The notes below the pieces were generated by a model. The model searched no databases. It had not been told where the DNA came from and worked only from the letters and a program-made list of their open reading frames with translations. Position numbers and translations under genes: made by a program. A stretch of DNA of 64,000 bases from VXRD01 sp965242535 (GTDB lineage: Bacteria > Latescibacterota > UBA2968), in contig OZ251458.1 of NCBI GenBank assembly GCA_965242535.1, forward strand, positions 4,154,001-4,218,000, in the 5' to 3' direction. Within the stretch, counting starts at the first letter, position 1, and every line of letters begins with the position of its first letter. Of the stretch, positions 1 to 8,672 are shown one piece after another.

Positions 1-1240
1 GGCCATACGCATCCACCGCCATCGTAACCCCCACGGTGGACAACATCCCCACCGCGGCGATGCCGATGCCGTATAGCCCGGCAAAGTGAAACGCGCCGCC
101 GATGGCGACGCAGATCCCCAAAATCGGCAAGGTCGTGCTCTCCATCCCCACGGCCAAGCCGGCGATCATATTGGTCGCCGATCCCGTCTCCGACGAATCG
201 GCAATGCGTTTTACGGGCGCCCCGCCCGTGTAGTATTCGGTCATCAGCGCGATGGCGATGCCGGCCACGCACCCAAAGAGAATCGCCCAAAAAACGCCGC
301 GCGCCAACCCCATCCATTCCGCGGCAAAATACGCCCCGATGAGCATCAAAACAGCGGCGATATACGTGGCGTAGCGCAAGGCGGCATCCGGGCTTAACGA
401 CTGCAACGCGCGAATGGATCCCACGCCGACCAGCGACGCCACCAACCCGATCATCACCACGACGAGCGGGTATTGCATCGCCGCGATCTGATCCCCGCCC
501 AATTTTTCCAGCGCGACGCTGCTCGCCGTTGCCGCTATCGCAATCGTCGCGATGACAGACCCCACATAAGACTCGAAAATATCCGCGCCCATGCCGGCCA
601 CATCGCCCACATTGTCGCCCACGTGATCCGCGATCACCGCCGGATTTCTCGGATCGTCTTCCGGAATACCCGCTTCGACTTTGCCCACCAAATCCGCGCC
701 CACATCCGCGGTCTTCGTATAAATCCCGCCCCCGACGCGGGCAAACAGCGCGATGGAACTCGCGCCCATGGCAAACCCATTGATAATCGCGGCCTGCTCC
801 GGTTTGCCGTAAAAATAAAAAAGCAAGCCCACGCCAAAAAGCCCGAGGCTCGCCACGGCCAGGCCCATCACGGCCCCGCCGGAAAACGCGACATTCAACG
901 CCTTATCCCGTCCCTCTCGACTGGCGGCATAAGCGGTTCTCACATTGGCTTTGGTCGCCGCCTTCATGCCGATAAACCCCGCGCAAAGCGAGCACAGCGC
1001 GCCGCCGAAAAAAGACGTGGCCGTCGCCAAATTGATGCCCCAAAACACCAGCGCGAATACCGCTGCGATAAAAACCCCGAGCACGCTGTATTCGCGCTTC
1101 AAAAACGTCACTGCCCCTTCGTGGATATCCGCTGCGATCTCCCGCATGCGATCCGTACCATCGGCTTGTCTGGCGACATAGAGATAAATCAAACCAGCAC
1201 CAAGAAGCCCGACCGCTCCCAGCACAGGTGCCAAAACCAT
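1..1240 (-). CDS. hppA: Membrane-bound proton/sodium-translocating pyrophosphatase (N-terminal part)
   Basis: Integral membrane enzyme that uses pyrophosphate hydrolysis to pump H+ or Na+. About 413 N-terminal residues are present and the gene runs off the left edge. The translation is strongly hydrophobic with several membrane spans. It carries the family substrate-binding segments EAGIPEDDPRNPAVIAD (about residues 187-203) and DNVGDVAGMGADIFESY just after, which bind Mg-pyrophosphate. The Ala/Lys position that separates K+-dependent from K+-independent enzymes lies outside the window, so the pumped ion cannot be called. ATG 1240 is preceded by GGGCGGGAG. An in-frame ATG at 1258 overlaps the pth stop as TAATG and would suggest translational coupling. 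It is the last visible gene of a long minus-strand run. Confidence 0.95.
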   Translation of the reverse strand, partial: MVLAPVLGAVGLLGAGLIYLYVARQADGTDRMREIAADIHEGAVTFLKREYSVLGVFIAAVFALVFWGINLATATSFFGGALCSLCAGFIGMKAATKANVRTAYAASREGRDKALNVAFSGGAVMGLAVASLGLFGVGLLFYFYGKPEQAAIINGFAMGASSIALFARVGGGIYTKTADVGADLVGKVEAGIPEDDPRNPAVIADHVGDNVGDVAGMGADIFESYVGSVIATIAIAATASSVALEKLGGDQIAAMQYPLVVVMIGLVASLVGVGSIRALQSLSPDAALRYATYIAAVLMLIGAYFAAEWMGLARGVFWAILFGCVAGIAIALMTEYYTGGAPVKRIADSSETGSATNMIAGLAVGMESTTLPILGICVAIGGAFHFAGLYGIGIAAVGMLSTVGVTMAVDAYG

Positions 1241-1257
1241 AAAATTCTCCCGCCCCA

Positions 1258-1803
1258 TTAACGCGCATTGTACCGATTCATCGCCTGTTCAATGCCCTGT
1301 GTTGCCCAACAAAAAGCACCGTCGACCGCTCGATCGACAGCATCGGCGATCACATCTCGTTCTTCCGGTGAAAATTCACCCAACACGTAATCGATCAACC
1401 CATCCGCCTCTGCGGGCTGCCCAATGCCCACGCGCATCCTCGGAAAATCCGAAGCCCCCAATTCGCGCGCGATCGACCGCAACCCATTGTGCCCCCCGTG
1501 ACTGCCCGACCGCCGAAAGCGCAACCGCCCCACCTCCAAATGCACATCGTCAACGACCACCAACATATCGGCCACCGCCACCCCAAAACGCCGCGCGATT
1601 TGCGCCGCGGCCAAGCCGCTGTCGTTCATATACGCCCGCGGCTTGACCAGCACCAAATCGTCTGTGACCTCGCCCCACGAACAAAATTCAAAGGCGCGCC
1701 ATGGCACATCCGCGCCCATCGCTTCGACGACCCAAAACCCGATATTGTGGCGCGTGTGTGCATAACGCGCGCCCGGGTTGCCCAATCCCACGATCGCCTT
1801 CAT
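1258..1803 (-). CDS. pth: Peptidyl-tRNA hydrolase
   Basis: Cytoplasmic esterase that releases peptides from peptidyl-tRNA dropped by stalled ribosomes. The 181-residue product has the normal family length and begins MKAIVGLGNPGARYAHTRHN, with the catalytic His in the HN pair at residue 19. The DDVHLEVGRLRFR and GSHGGHNGLRSI blocks that form the active site and tRNA groove are present. ATG 1803 is chosen because the family starts at MKAIVGLGNPG; the upstream extension MTKKAMRRS would overlap rplY. It starts one base after the rplY stop, a very common gene pair, and its stop overlaps a possible hppA start, so the three genes are probably co-transcribed. Confidence 0.97.
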   Translation of the reverse strand: MKAIVGLGNPGARYAHTRHNIGFWVVEAMGADVPWRAFEFCSWGEVTDDLVLVKPRAYMNDSGLAAAQIARRFGVAVADMLVVVDDVHLEVGRLRFRRSGSHGGHNGLRSIARELGASDFPRMRVGIGQPAEADGLIDYVLGEFSPEERDVIADAVDRAVDGAFCWATQGIEQAMNRYNAR

Positions 1804-1804
1804 G

Positions 1805-2482
1805 CTACGCCGCATCGCCTTCTTCGTCATCGCCGCCGCGCCTGCCGCGTTCGATCACTTCCGGCTCTTGCATTTCTTCTTCGGCGACCAATTCATCTTC
1901 ATCTTCTTCTTCGGCGGCGACGATCGCGGGGGCGGCCACCGCAAACACCGTGCGATCCACATCCGTAACGAGGGTCAAATCATCGCCATTGAGTGCGATA
2001 TCCGAAACGTGTAGCGAATCCCCAATTTCCAGTTTCGACACATCCACCCCAATTTGATCCGGGATATCCGTGGGCAGGCACTCGACTTCGAGACCGTGCA
2101 ACATGTGTTCCAAAATCCCACCGTCATTCCGCACCCCGACCGGCACCCCCTGCGCCGCGATGGGCACTTCGACCACGATTTTGCGCGTCAAATCGATGCG
2201 GTGAAAATCCGCGTGCAAAATGTCGCCGTTCAAGGGATGGTACTGGATATCCTTGACGATCGTGCTCTGGCGCGTATCCCCCGCCGTAAGCGCGATAATG
2301 GCGTTGCGCCCGTGATCGCGCAACAAATCGGTCAATGCGCGTTGCTCCACAGAACAGGCGATGGGCTCTTCGCGTTCCCCGTACACAACCGCGGGCAACC
2401 GCCCCTGACGGCGCAAACGCTTGGCGATTTTCTTTCCCGCTTCCGTTCGCACATCTGCGCTGAGAGAAATTTGATCCGACAT
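1805..2482 (-). CDS. rplY: 50S ribosomal protein L25 (general stress protein Ctc form)
   Basis: Binds 5S rRNA in the large ribosomal subunit. The 225-residue product is the long two-domain TL5/CTC type: an N-terminal 5S-binding barrel (SLSADVRTEAGKKIAKRLRR to about residue 92), a second beta domain to about residue 190, then a very acidic tail rich in Glu and Asp ending in an Arg/Gly patch. The start is ATG 2482 (MSDQISLSAD). An in-frame extension upstream is only read-through into the ispE end. It lies between ispE and pth on the same strand with short gaps; rplY-pth is a conserved neighbour pair in many bacteria. Confidence 0.95.
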   Translation of the reverse strand: MSDQISLSADVRTEAGKKIAKRLRRQGRLPAVVYGEREEPIACSVEQRALTDLLRDHGRNAIIALTAGDTRQSTIVKDIQYHPLNGDILHADFHRIDLTRKIVVEVPIAAQGVPVGVRNDGGILEHMLHGLEVECLPTDIPDQIGVDVSKLEIGDSLHVSDIALNGDDLTLVTDVDRTVFAVAAPAIVAAEEEDEDELVAEEEMQEPEVIERGRRGGDDEEGDAA

Positions 2483-2508
2483 AAAAAACACTCCAATTCG
2501 CAATGCGA

Positions 2509-3369
2509 TCAAACCGCGGGACCGCATAAAAACGCCCGAAAACCCTCGGCCTTAAATCGCGCCCAAACACCTTCGGCAACATCTCGACTCGCAAACGCGC
2601 CGTAAAGCGTCGAACCGCTGCCCGACAGTGACGCGACCAGCGCGCCCGCCTCGGTCAATCGGGACAAAATATCGCGCGTTTCCGGATGCGTCTGCACGAT
2701 CAATGGCAGAAAATCATTTTCGATATGAGAAAAAAAATCCGCAACGGGCAAGTCATCAAAATTTACAGAATTGGGGAAAGTATTATATTTGCCATATACT
2801 GTCAAGGGCTTTCTATAATTCGCATACGCCCACCCCGTATCCACCTCAAACCCCGGCCAGACGAGCACGTAGACCACATCCGCAGACCACCGCATGTAGC
2901 GCAATTTCTCGCCCCGCCCGGTCGCGATCGCCGTCCCGGTCTCCCGCACGAAAAACGGCACATCCGACCCCAAACTCGCGCCCATATCCCGCAGTTCCCG
3001 TTCCGAAAGCCCCGCTTTCCACATGCGGTTCAACGCGCGCAACACAGCCGCCGCATCCGAGCTCCCGCCGCCTAGCCCCGCGCCCATCGGAATCCGCTTT
3101 TCCAACGCGATCTCGACGCCTCGATCCATCCCCGTGCAATCCCGAAACGCCATGACCGCCTTGTGGACCAAATTTTCGGAGCCGACAGACAACTCGGGAT
3201 CGTCGCACGCCAACGCGATCCGCCCCCGCGCCGCGGGCCTAAACACCAGTCGATCGCGCAAATCTATCGCCTGAAACACGGACGCGATATCGTGAAACCC
3301 ATCGCGCCGCGGCCCGAGAATTTTCAGCCCCAAATTGATCTTCGCATTTGCATACTCGACGATCTCCAA
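2509..3369 (-). CDS. ispE: 4-diphosphocytidyl-2-C-methyl-D-erythritol kinase
   Basis: GHMP-family kinase of the non-mevalonate (MEP) isoprenoid pathway; it phosphorylates CDP-methylerythritol using ATP. The 286 residues start MEIVEYANAKINLGLKI, the usual PAKINL-type opening. The Gly-rich ATP loop PMGAGLGGGSSDAAAVL lies near residues 95-111 and the C-terminal GHMP motif SLSGSGSTLYG near 257-267. Length and motif order are normal. The codon-poor AT-rich stretch near 2690-2820 is still in frame, so I see no break. It lies 26 bp upstream of the L25 start, in the same minus-strand run. Confidence 0.95.
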   Translation of the reverse strand: MEIVEYANAKINLGLKILGPRRDGFHDIASVFQAIDLRDRLVFRPAARGRIALACDDPELSVGSENLVHKAVMAFRDCTGMDRGVEIALEKRIPMGAGLGGGSSDAAAVLRALNRMWKAGLSERELRDMGASLGSDVPFFVRETGTAIATGRGEKLRYMRWSADVVYVLVWPGFEVDTGWAYANYRKPLTVYGKYNTFPNSVNFDDLPVADFFSHIENDFLPLIVQTHPETRDILSRLTEAGALVASLSGSGSTLYGAFASRDVAEGVWARFKAEGFRAFLCGPAV

Positions 3370-3426
3370 AACGACTACTCCCTATCTGCTGAATCGTTTC
3401 GACATCGACCTCAGCGTATTCGCGCT

Positions 3427-4434
3427 TCACGATTTAACCGTCCCATCCGCCAGCATACTCAACAGTGCCGAATCATCCTCCTCCAGAGGCAACGGAACCC
3501 GGCCGCGACACCGGCTCGACTGGTAGGTTGCAAAAATCAATTCCGTCGCTTGCAGGGCTTTGCGCCCCGACAGTTCTGGTTCGCGCCCATTTTTCACCGC
3601 ATCGACCAAATCCAGCACCGCCGCTGTCGTCGCATCGCGCTGACTCACCGTGCCGCGAAGATCCACATCGACCTGTCGCGCGCCGGACACGACGCGCAAG
3701 GGCGGCTGACCGCGGCCGCCAATCTCGATGATCCCCTCGCTCCCGATCAACCGATTCTGAATGCCCTGCATACCCGTGCTGCCGGTTGCCAACAACCCCT
3801 CGCGCCCATTGCGGTACCGAATCCACGAAATCCCACTGCCTTCCACGGGCGTCCCAAAAACCTCGCGCCCGCCTTCCGCGTCAATTTGCCCGATCACCCA
3901 CTCCGCGGGTTCGTCGTCATTGTAAAAGAAAAACATGTCAAACCAGTGCGTGCCCCAGTCGAACATATTTGGGCAGTTGCCCTCAAAGCGCCGCAACTCG
4001 CCAATCGCGCCGGACTTTGCGATCTCTTTGGCCTTCACAAATTGCCCTGCAAACCGCCTCTGATGGCAAAATGTTATCGCCACATCGTTATCCACGCACG
4101 CTCGGTACAGGGACTTCGCTTCGCCCCATGTCGGCGCCATGGGCTTCTCTGCGTGAATCCCCAAAATCCCACTGCCCGCCGCATCCACAATCATATCGTG
4201 GTGCAACCCGGTCCAAGTACACACGCTCACAAAATCCAACTCCTCTTTCTCCAACATGTCGCGGTGGTCTCCGTACCCATTTTCGACGCCAAATTCCTCC
4301 ATATACGCCAAACGCGGCGCCTCAAACGGATCGGAACACGCCACCAACGCCACATCGTCAGACGCGGCCCATCCACGCGCATGCGCCTTCCCGCGACCGC
4401 CACAACCAATGACACCAGCCTTAAAACGCGCCAT
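3427..4434 (-). CDS. Gfo/Idh/MocA-family NAD(P)-dependent oxidoreductase
   Basis: Probable sugar or sugar-acid dehydrogenase. The 335 residues have an N-terminal Rossmann fold with GVIGCGGRGKAHARGW at residues 7-22, the EKPMA motif of the family near residue 96, and a C-terminal alpha/beta substrate domain with a Trp- and Phe-rich segment (MFDWGTHWFDMFFF) around residues 157-170 that includes the usual active-site His. The exact substrate cannot be read. It is the downstream end of the catabolic cluster that includes two sulfatases, a dehydratase and other dehydrogenases, which fits a role in the oxidation of a sulfated or uncommon sugar. ATG 4434 is preceded by a purine-rich AGGAAAG stretch. 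Confidence 0.9.
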   Translation of the reverse strand: MARFKAGVIGCGGRGKAHARGWAASDDVALVACSDPFEAPRLAYMEEFGVENGYGDHRDMLEKEELDFVSVCTWTGLHHDMIVDAAGSGILGIHAEKPMAPTWGEAKSLYRACVDNDVAITFCHQRRFAGQFVKAKEIAKSGAIGELRRFEGNCPNMFDWGTHWFDMFFFYNDDEPAEWVIGQIDAEGGREVFGTPVEGSGISWIRYRNGREGLLATGSTGMQGIQNRLIGSEGIIEIGGRGQPPLRVVSGARQVDVDLRGTVSQRDATTAAVLDLVDAVKNGREPELSGRKALQATELIFATYQSSRCRGRVPLPLEEDDSALLSMLADGTVKS

Positions 4435-4514
4435 ATTCTTTCCTCCTGAAATACACGCCCCAAAACATCAAGGGACAGCCAAATTCACATCCGCATTAAA
4501 CTTTGTCGAATGCC

Positions 4515-5198
4515 CTATTTGGGCGGCTTGCAAACCGAGCATGGGGAATAGCGTTTTCTCGCATCTTTCAACGAGATCGGTTTCTGGCTTCTTCTCAAAT
4601 GCCCACAGCCCTCGCGATGGTATTTCGTGCCCGAGGCGGTGATATAAACCTCCATTTCGTCAATAGATGGCACTCCGCGATCTGCCTCTTTGCTCTTGAC
4701 ATTTGCACTTTCCCACAGCCCCTTTTTTGCCGTGCGAGCTTGCTGTTCGTAATGCCGGAACAATTCCATGTGCTTGAATGGAAACCGCGTATAGGCATGT
4801 CCGTAGCCTTGGCGGACGATCTCGAGATTGACAAACAGCCCGTCGGGAGCACGGTAGAGATACGCCAGCAACCGCCCGTATTTGTCCGTCCTATCTTCAT
4901 CAAAACGGAGATACACGGACTCACCCATCAGGAGATTTCGAGTAAATGCGGATGCTTCTTTGCCGAACACCTGGACGGCCTTTGTCGGATGCACCGTCTC
5001 CGGCGTATCCACGCCGATGAGTCTGACCTTCATGGGATTGCCATCGTACTGAATCTCAACCGTATCCCCATCGAGAACTCTTCGAACGGGAAAAGTCGCG
5101 TCTTTCGAGAAAACCTCGACCGGATAGGGCCAGGTTTTGACATCTGCATCCGCCATGAAGGCCAAAAGCAACAGAACCGCGAATATTTTCAATTTCAT
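4515..5198 (-). CDS. Secreted thermonuclease-family (SNase-like) nuclease with C-terminal Cys-rich extension
   Basis: Starts at ATG 5198 behind a strong GGAGGACGAGCA ribosome site. The 227-residue product begins with a signal peptide (MKLKIFAVLLLLAFMADADV). The SNase OB-fold follows, with VRRVLDGDTVEIQYDG near residues 37-52, VRLIGVDTPE near 57-66, and the DRTDKYGRLLAYLY block near 98-111; these carry the catalytic Asp, Arg and Glu residues typical of staphylococcal nuclease. After the domain comes a short tail resembling the C-terminal zinc-ribbon-like motif of many SNase proteins, with HREGCGHLRRS and YSPCSVCKPP. It is a periplasmic or extracellular nuclease embedded in a sugar-degradation cluster, an unexpected neighbour that may simply be carried along. 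Confidence 0.88.
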   Translation of the reverse strand: MKLKIFAVLLLLAFMADADVKTWPYPVEVFSKDATFPVRRVLDGDTVEIQYDGNPMKVRLIGVDTPETVHPTKAVQVFGKEASAFTRNLLMGESVYLRFDEDRTDKYGRLLAYLYRAPDGLFVNLEIVRQGYGHAYTRFPFKHMELFRHYEQQARTAKKGLWESANVKSKEADRGVPSIDEMEVYITASGTKYHREGCGHLRRSQKPISLKDARKRYSPCSVCKPPK

Positions 5199-5232
5199 TG
5201 CTCGTCCTCCAAAGTTGGCAACCCGTCCCCCT

Positions 5233-6351
5233 CTACCTGACAAATGACATCTGAATCTCCTCGGGCGTGCGGTGGCTGTAGCGGTACGCATCGACATCGG
5301 CAATCGGATGCGCCGCGGCGACCCGTTCGTCGATATCCACGCCCAGGCCAGGCGCGGTCGGAATTTCGATTTTGCCATTCTCCTCGGGCATCGCGCCCGG
5401 CGCCACGTCCAACCGCCACGGCACGTCATTGGCTTGATGCTCCAAAAAAATGCAGTTGGGAATGCTCGCCAGCACATGCACATTCGCCATTTCGATAATC
5501 GGCCCCACCGAACCGTCGTGCGGCGCCACGGTGACCGACTGCGCCTCGGCCATTGCGGCCAGCTTTTTCAGTTCCGTAATCCCCCCCAACCGCGTGGTCT
5601 CGGGTTGCACGATATCCACCAGATTTCGCGCCAACAATTCCGCAAACGCCCACTTGGTCGCAAACCGCTCGCCCGTCGCCAGCGGAATGCCGATCTTGTC
5701 CGCCACCTTGGCAAATGCCTCGACATTCTCGGGCACCACCGGATCTTCCAAAAACATCGGGCGATACGGTTCGCATCCCCGCCCGAGTTGAATCGCCGCC
5801 GAAGGCGTGAACTCCGCATGGCAATGCACGCCGATCTCGACCTCGTATCCGACCGCAGCGCGCAGCGTTTTGAGCGTCTCAATTTTTGGACTGCATTTGA
5901 AAAACCGATACCCGCGATCCACCAATTTCTCGGCGGCCTCTGGCGTACTCGCATGCCCATAGACCGGAATCGCATCGCGCATCTTACCCCCGAGCAACTC
6001 CCACACCGGAACGCCCAATGCTTTGCCCTTGATGTCCCAAAGCGCGCAATCGATCGCGCTGATCAGCCCGCCGCGCACCGCCCCCGTCACCCCGTGCCCG
6101 TGCAAAATATCGTATAGCCGCAACCACAACCGCTCGATCTCAAACGGATTTTCCCCGATCAAAAAATGCTTCATCTCCCCAATCGCCCGCGCCACGAGAA
6201 ACGGCCAGCCCCCACCTTCGCCCACGCCCGTCACGCCCTCATCCGTGAACACCTTCACAAACAACCAATTTCGCCCGCGCGGCCGGGTCGTTCTCACCAC
6301 CCCCTCGGCATTGGCATTCACCAAATACGTCTTCACATCTGTAATTTTCAT
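5233..6351 (-). CDS. Mandelate racemase/muconate lactonizing enzyme family protein (sugar-acid dehydratase-like)
   Basis: Enolase-superfamily enzyme, 372 residues from ATG 6351 (MKITDVKTYLVN). It shows the N-terminal capping domain and the TIM barrel with metal-ligand segments FLEDPVVPENVEAF and IPLATGERFATKWAF, and a catalytic His in VAPHDGSVGPI. The pattern is closest to D-galactonate dehydratase-type members. At the first metal-ligand position, where that group usually has DFHGR, this protein reads HCHAEF, an Asp-to-His change that may alter metal binding or specificity. It lies between the 2-hydroxyacid dehydrogenase and the nuclease in a co-directional cluster, consistent with dehydration of a sugar acid released by the sulfatases or oxidised by the dehydrogenases. 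Confidence 0.88.
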   Translation of the reverse strand: MKITDVKTYLVNANAEGVVRTTRPRGRNWLFVKVFTDEGVTGVGEGGGWPFLVARAIGEMKHFLIGENPFEIERLWLRLYDILHGHGVTGAVRGGLISAIDCALWDIKGKALGVPVWELLGGKMRDAIPVYGHASTPEAAEKLVDRGYRFFKCSPKIETLKTLRAAVGYEVEIGVHCHAEFTPSAAIQLGRGCEPYRPMFLEDPVVPENVEAFAKVADKIGIPLATGERFATKWAFAELLARNLVDIVQPETTRLGGITELKKLAAMAEAQSVTVAPHDGSVGPIIEMANVHVLASIPNCIFLEHQANDVPWRLDVAPGAMPEENGKIEIPTAPGLGVDIDERVAAAHPIADVDAYRYSHRTPEEIQMSFVR

Positions 6352-6376
6352 ATCTTGTCCCTCCAATCTCTCGCCC

Positions 6377-7345
6377 TCATTTCCAAATCGACGCGGCATC
6401 CACCACGTACCCCTTCTGATTATCCACCACATTCAACAGCGGCTCGCCCGCGCAGAACCGCCGCACATTCTCCACGATCAGGGCCTTTCTGCGCTTGTCG
6501 ATCTCGGGCGAAATACCCGCCACGTGCGGCGTCAAAATCGCGTTCTCCATCGCCCACAGGGCGTGACCTTCCGGCAGCGGCTCCTCCTCGTACACATCCA
6601 GACCCGCGCCACCGATCTGCCCAGATCGCAAGGCTTCGGTCAATGCCTGCAATTCGACCACCTTGCCGCGCCCGATATTGATCAAAATCCCCGCGTTCTT
6701 CATCGCCCCAAATATGGCCGCGTCGAACAACCCCTCGGTCTCGGCCGTGTGCGGCACGCAAATCACCACAAAATCCGACGCCCCGACCATATCCACAAGT
6801 TCATCCGGCGAATAGATGCGCGCGATAAAATCCGGCTTCCCCTTCGGCGCGGGATCCATCCCGAGCACCCGCATCCCAAATACAGGACCGCGCTCGGCAA
6901 CCGCCAGCCCGATACCGCCCAAACCCACCACGCCCAGCGTCGTGCCCGCGAGGTGAATCACGGGCGCGCCCTTCTCCCATTTCCCGTGCGACTGCCTGCG
7001 GATATAGTGATGCAACCCGCGCGCAAACGCCATCACCAGCGAAAATACGTGATCCGCGATCACATCGCTGTATATCCCGCGGATATTCGTCACCGTCAAA
7101 TCGCTTTCCCGCAACTCGGGAAAATAATACCCATCCAGCCCGGCACTCGTCGCCTGCACCCAGCGCAACTTCTTTCCCGCCTCCAAAATCTCCGGCGTCA
7201 TCTGTCCAAAATACGCATCGGCATCCCCGATCACCCGCGGCACATCCGCCTCTGCCGTCGCCACCACTGTCTCCACGCCCAAATCGCGGATCTGCCGCAT
7301 GTATTCATCTTCCAATCGCCGCTGCAACACCATCTTAATCGCCAT
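6377..7345 (-). CDS. D-isomer-specific 2-hydroxyacid dehydrogenase
   Basis: NAD-dependent dehydrogenase or ketoreductase, 322 residues from ATG 7345, preceded by GGAGGGCGAG. The NAD-binding domain carries LGVVGLGGIGLAVAERG near residues 143-159. The catalytic Arg/Glu/His set is visible as INIGRGKVVE, VYEEEPLPEGH and LTPHVAGISPEID. Substrate is not identifiable; glyoxylate, hydroxypyruvate or sugar-derived 2-keto acids are typical. The gap to the upstream sulfatase is 16 bp and to the downstream dehydratase 25 bp, so it belongs to the same operon. Confidence 0.92.
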   Translation of the reverse strand: MAIKMVLQRRLEDEYMRQIRDLGVETVVATAEADVPRVIGDADAYFGQMTPEILEAGKKLRWVQATSAGLDGYYFPELRESDLTVTNIRGIYSDVIADHVFSLVMAFARGLHHYIRRQSHGKWEKGAPVIHLAGTTLGVVGLGGIGLAVAERGPVFGMRVLGMDPAPKGKPDFIARIYSPDELVDMVGASDFVVICVPHTAETEGLFDAAIFGAMKNAGILINIGRGKVVELQALTEALRSGQIGGAGLDVYEEEPLPEGHALWAMENAILTPHVAGISPEIDKRRKALIVENVRRFCAGEPLLNVVDNQKGYVVDAASIWK

Positions 7346-7361
7346 CTCGCCCTCCGCGTTT

Positions 7362-8657
7362 TCAGTTCCTAATGCCCTGTGGGCTCTGCCACGCCACAGA
7401 GCCATTTTTCTGCATTTCCGCCTGCAATAACCGCCCCATCTCCCGAAAGAGACTTCCCCGCGCAGTTGCCCGATCCGATGCTTCGAGCGGATCACAACTC
7501 AAGTCGTAGAGTTCGGGCCGTTCAAAAGGGCCGTTGTGGAGCAACTTGATATCGCCGCGCCGCACCGCATGCTGGTTCAAGCCGAGAAAGCCTGGGCCCC
7601 CTTCTTTTCGCACCCAGTACATCACGCGATTGGAAAAATCCCGCTTTTCACCCCGCAACATCGGCAGGAGAGACACCCCCTCGATCTCGTGATCGACCGA
7701 CACCCCCGCGACCTCGCAAGCCGTGGGAAACACATCCATCAGCATCGCAACGTCGTCGCACACCGTTCCCGCCTCAATGCCATCTGCCCACATCGCACAG
7801 GCCGGAACGCGAATGCCGCCTTCGTACATCTGCCCCTTTCCGCCGCGCAACGCGCCATTGGTCGCCCCCACATTTAACTGCCCGCCATTGTCCGACGTGT
7901 AAATCACGAGCGTATGGGCGAGTTGCCCCGTCTTTTCGAGCATGTCCAGCACCCGACCAATCCCCGCATCCATGTGCTCGACCAGTGCCGCGTACTTCAC
8001 CCGATCCGCCGACGCATGGGGCTCGCGCTGGCGCACGCGCTCGATCCAATCCTCTGGCGGTTGGATCGGCGTATGCGGCGCGTTATACGCCAGATAAAGA
8101 AAAAACGGTTGCGGCGAATGCGCGTGGCCTCGAATCACCTCCACGGCCCATTCCGTGAACAAATCCGTCGCGTGGCCTCGGGGATCGATGGTCGCCATTC
8201 CCTCTCGCATGTAATTTTGATCGTGCCGCAAATGCGTGTAATAATCGTCCATCATGTCGCCCAAGAACCCGTGAAAATAATCGAACCCGCGCTCGCACGG
8301 ATGATTCTCGGGTTCGAGCCCCAAATGCCACTTGCCGACGAGCGACGTGTGATAGCCCTTTTGTTTGAGCATAGACGGCAACGTCACCGCATCTCGACTG
8401 AAATACCCCCAACTGTTGTCGAAATGCGTGCGAATGACGCCCGGCACCCCGACCCGATCCGGATATCGCCCCGTCATCAACGCCGCACGACTCGGCGAAC
8501 ACACCGAGGAATTTGCGTAAAACTGCGTCCAGCGCATGCCATTTTCCGCGATGCGGTCGATATTTGGCGTTTGAATCTGCGGCCCCTTGTGGATCGAAAT
8601 ATCGCCGTAGCCGTGATCATCGCCCAAGATCACCACGACATTGGGGAAACGCGCCAT
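7362..8657 (-). CDS. Arylsulfatase-type sulfatase A
   Basis: Formylglycine-dependent sulfatase of the alkaline-phosphatase superfamily, 431 residues. The calcium-binding Asp pair is at GDDHGYGD (residues 12-19). The maturation and active-site signature CSPSR starts at Cys53, followed by ALMTGRYP. Later family blocks are WHLGLEP and YTSDNGGQ. No clear signal peptide is seen (MARFPNVVVILGDD), suggesting cytoplasmic action or an unusual export route. It sits 16 bp from a second, different sulfatase. Cys-type sulfatases need a formylglycine-generating enzyme or anaerobic maturase; neither is in this window. Confidence 0.93.
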   Translation of the reverse strand: MARFPNVVVILGDDHGYGDISIHKGPQIQTPNIDRIAENGMRWTQFYANSSVCSPSRAALMTGRYPDRVGVPGVIRTHFDNSWGYFSRDAVTLPSMLKQKGYHTSLVGKWHLGLEPENHPCERGFDYFHGFLGDMMDDYYTHLRHDQNYMREGMATIDPRGHATDLFTEWAVEVIRGHAHSPQPFFLYLAYNAPHTPIQPPEDWIERVRQREPHASADRVKYAALVEHMDAGIGRVLDMLEKTGQLAHTLVIYTSDNGGQLNVGATNGALRGGKGQMYEGGIRVPACAMWADGIEAGTVCDDVAMLMDVFPTACEVAGVSVDHEIEGVSLLPMLRGEKRDFSNRVMYWVRKEGGPGFLGLNQHAVRRGDIKLLHNGPFERPELYDLSCDPLEASDRATARGSLFREMGRLLQAEMQKNGSVAWQSPQGIRN

Positions 8658-8672
8658 CGCACCCTCCTCTCT

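Noticed and set aside
3163..4449. A 428-codon plus-strand frame
   Set aside because: Antisense to the Gfo/Idh/MocA gene and part of ispE; no recognisable motif.
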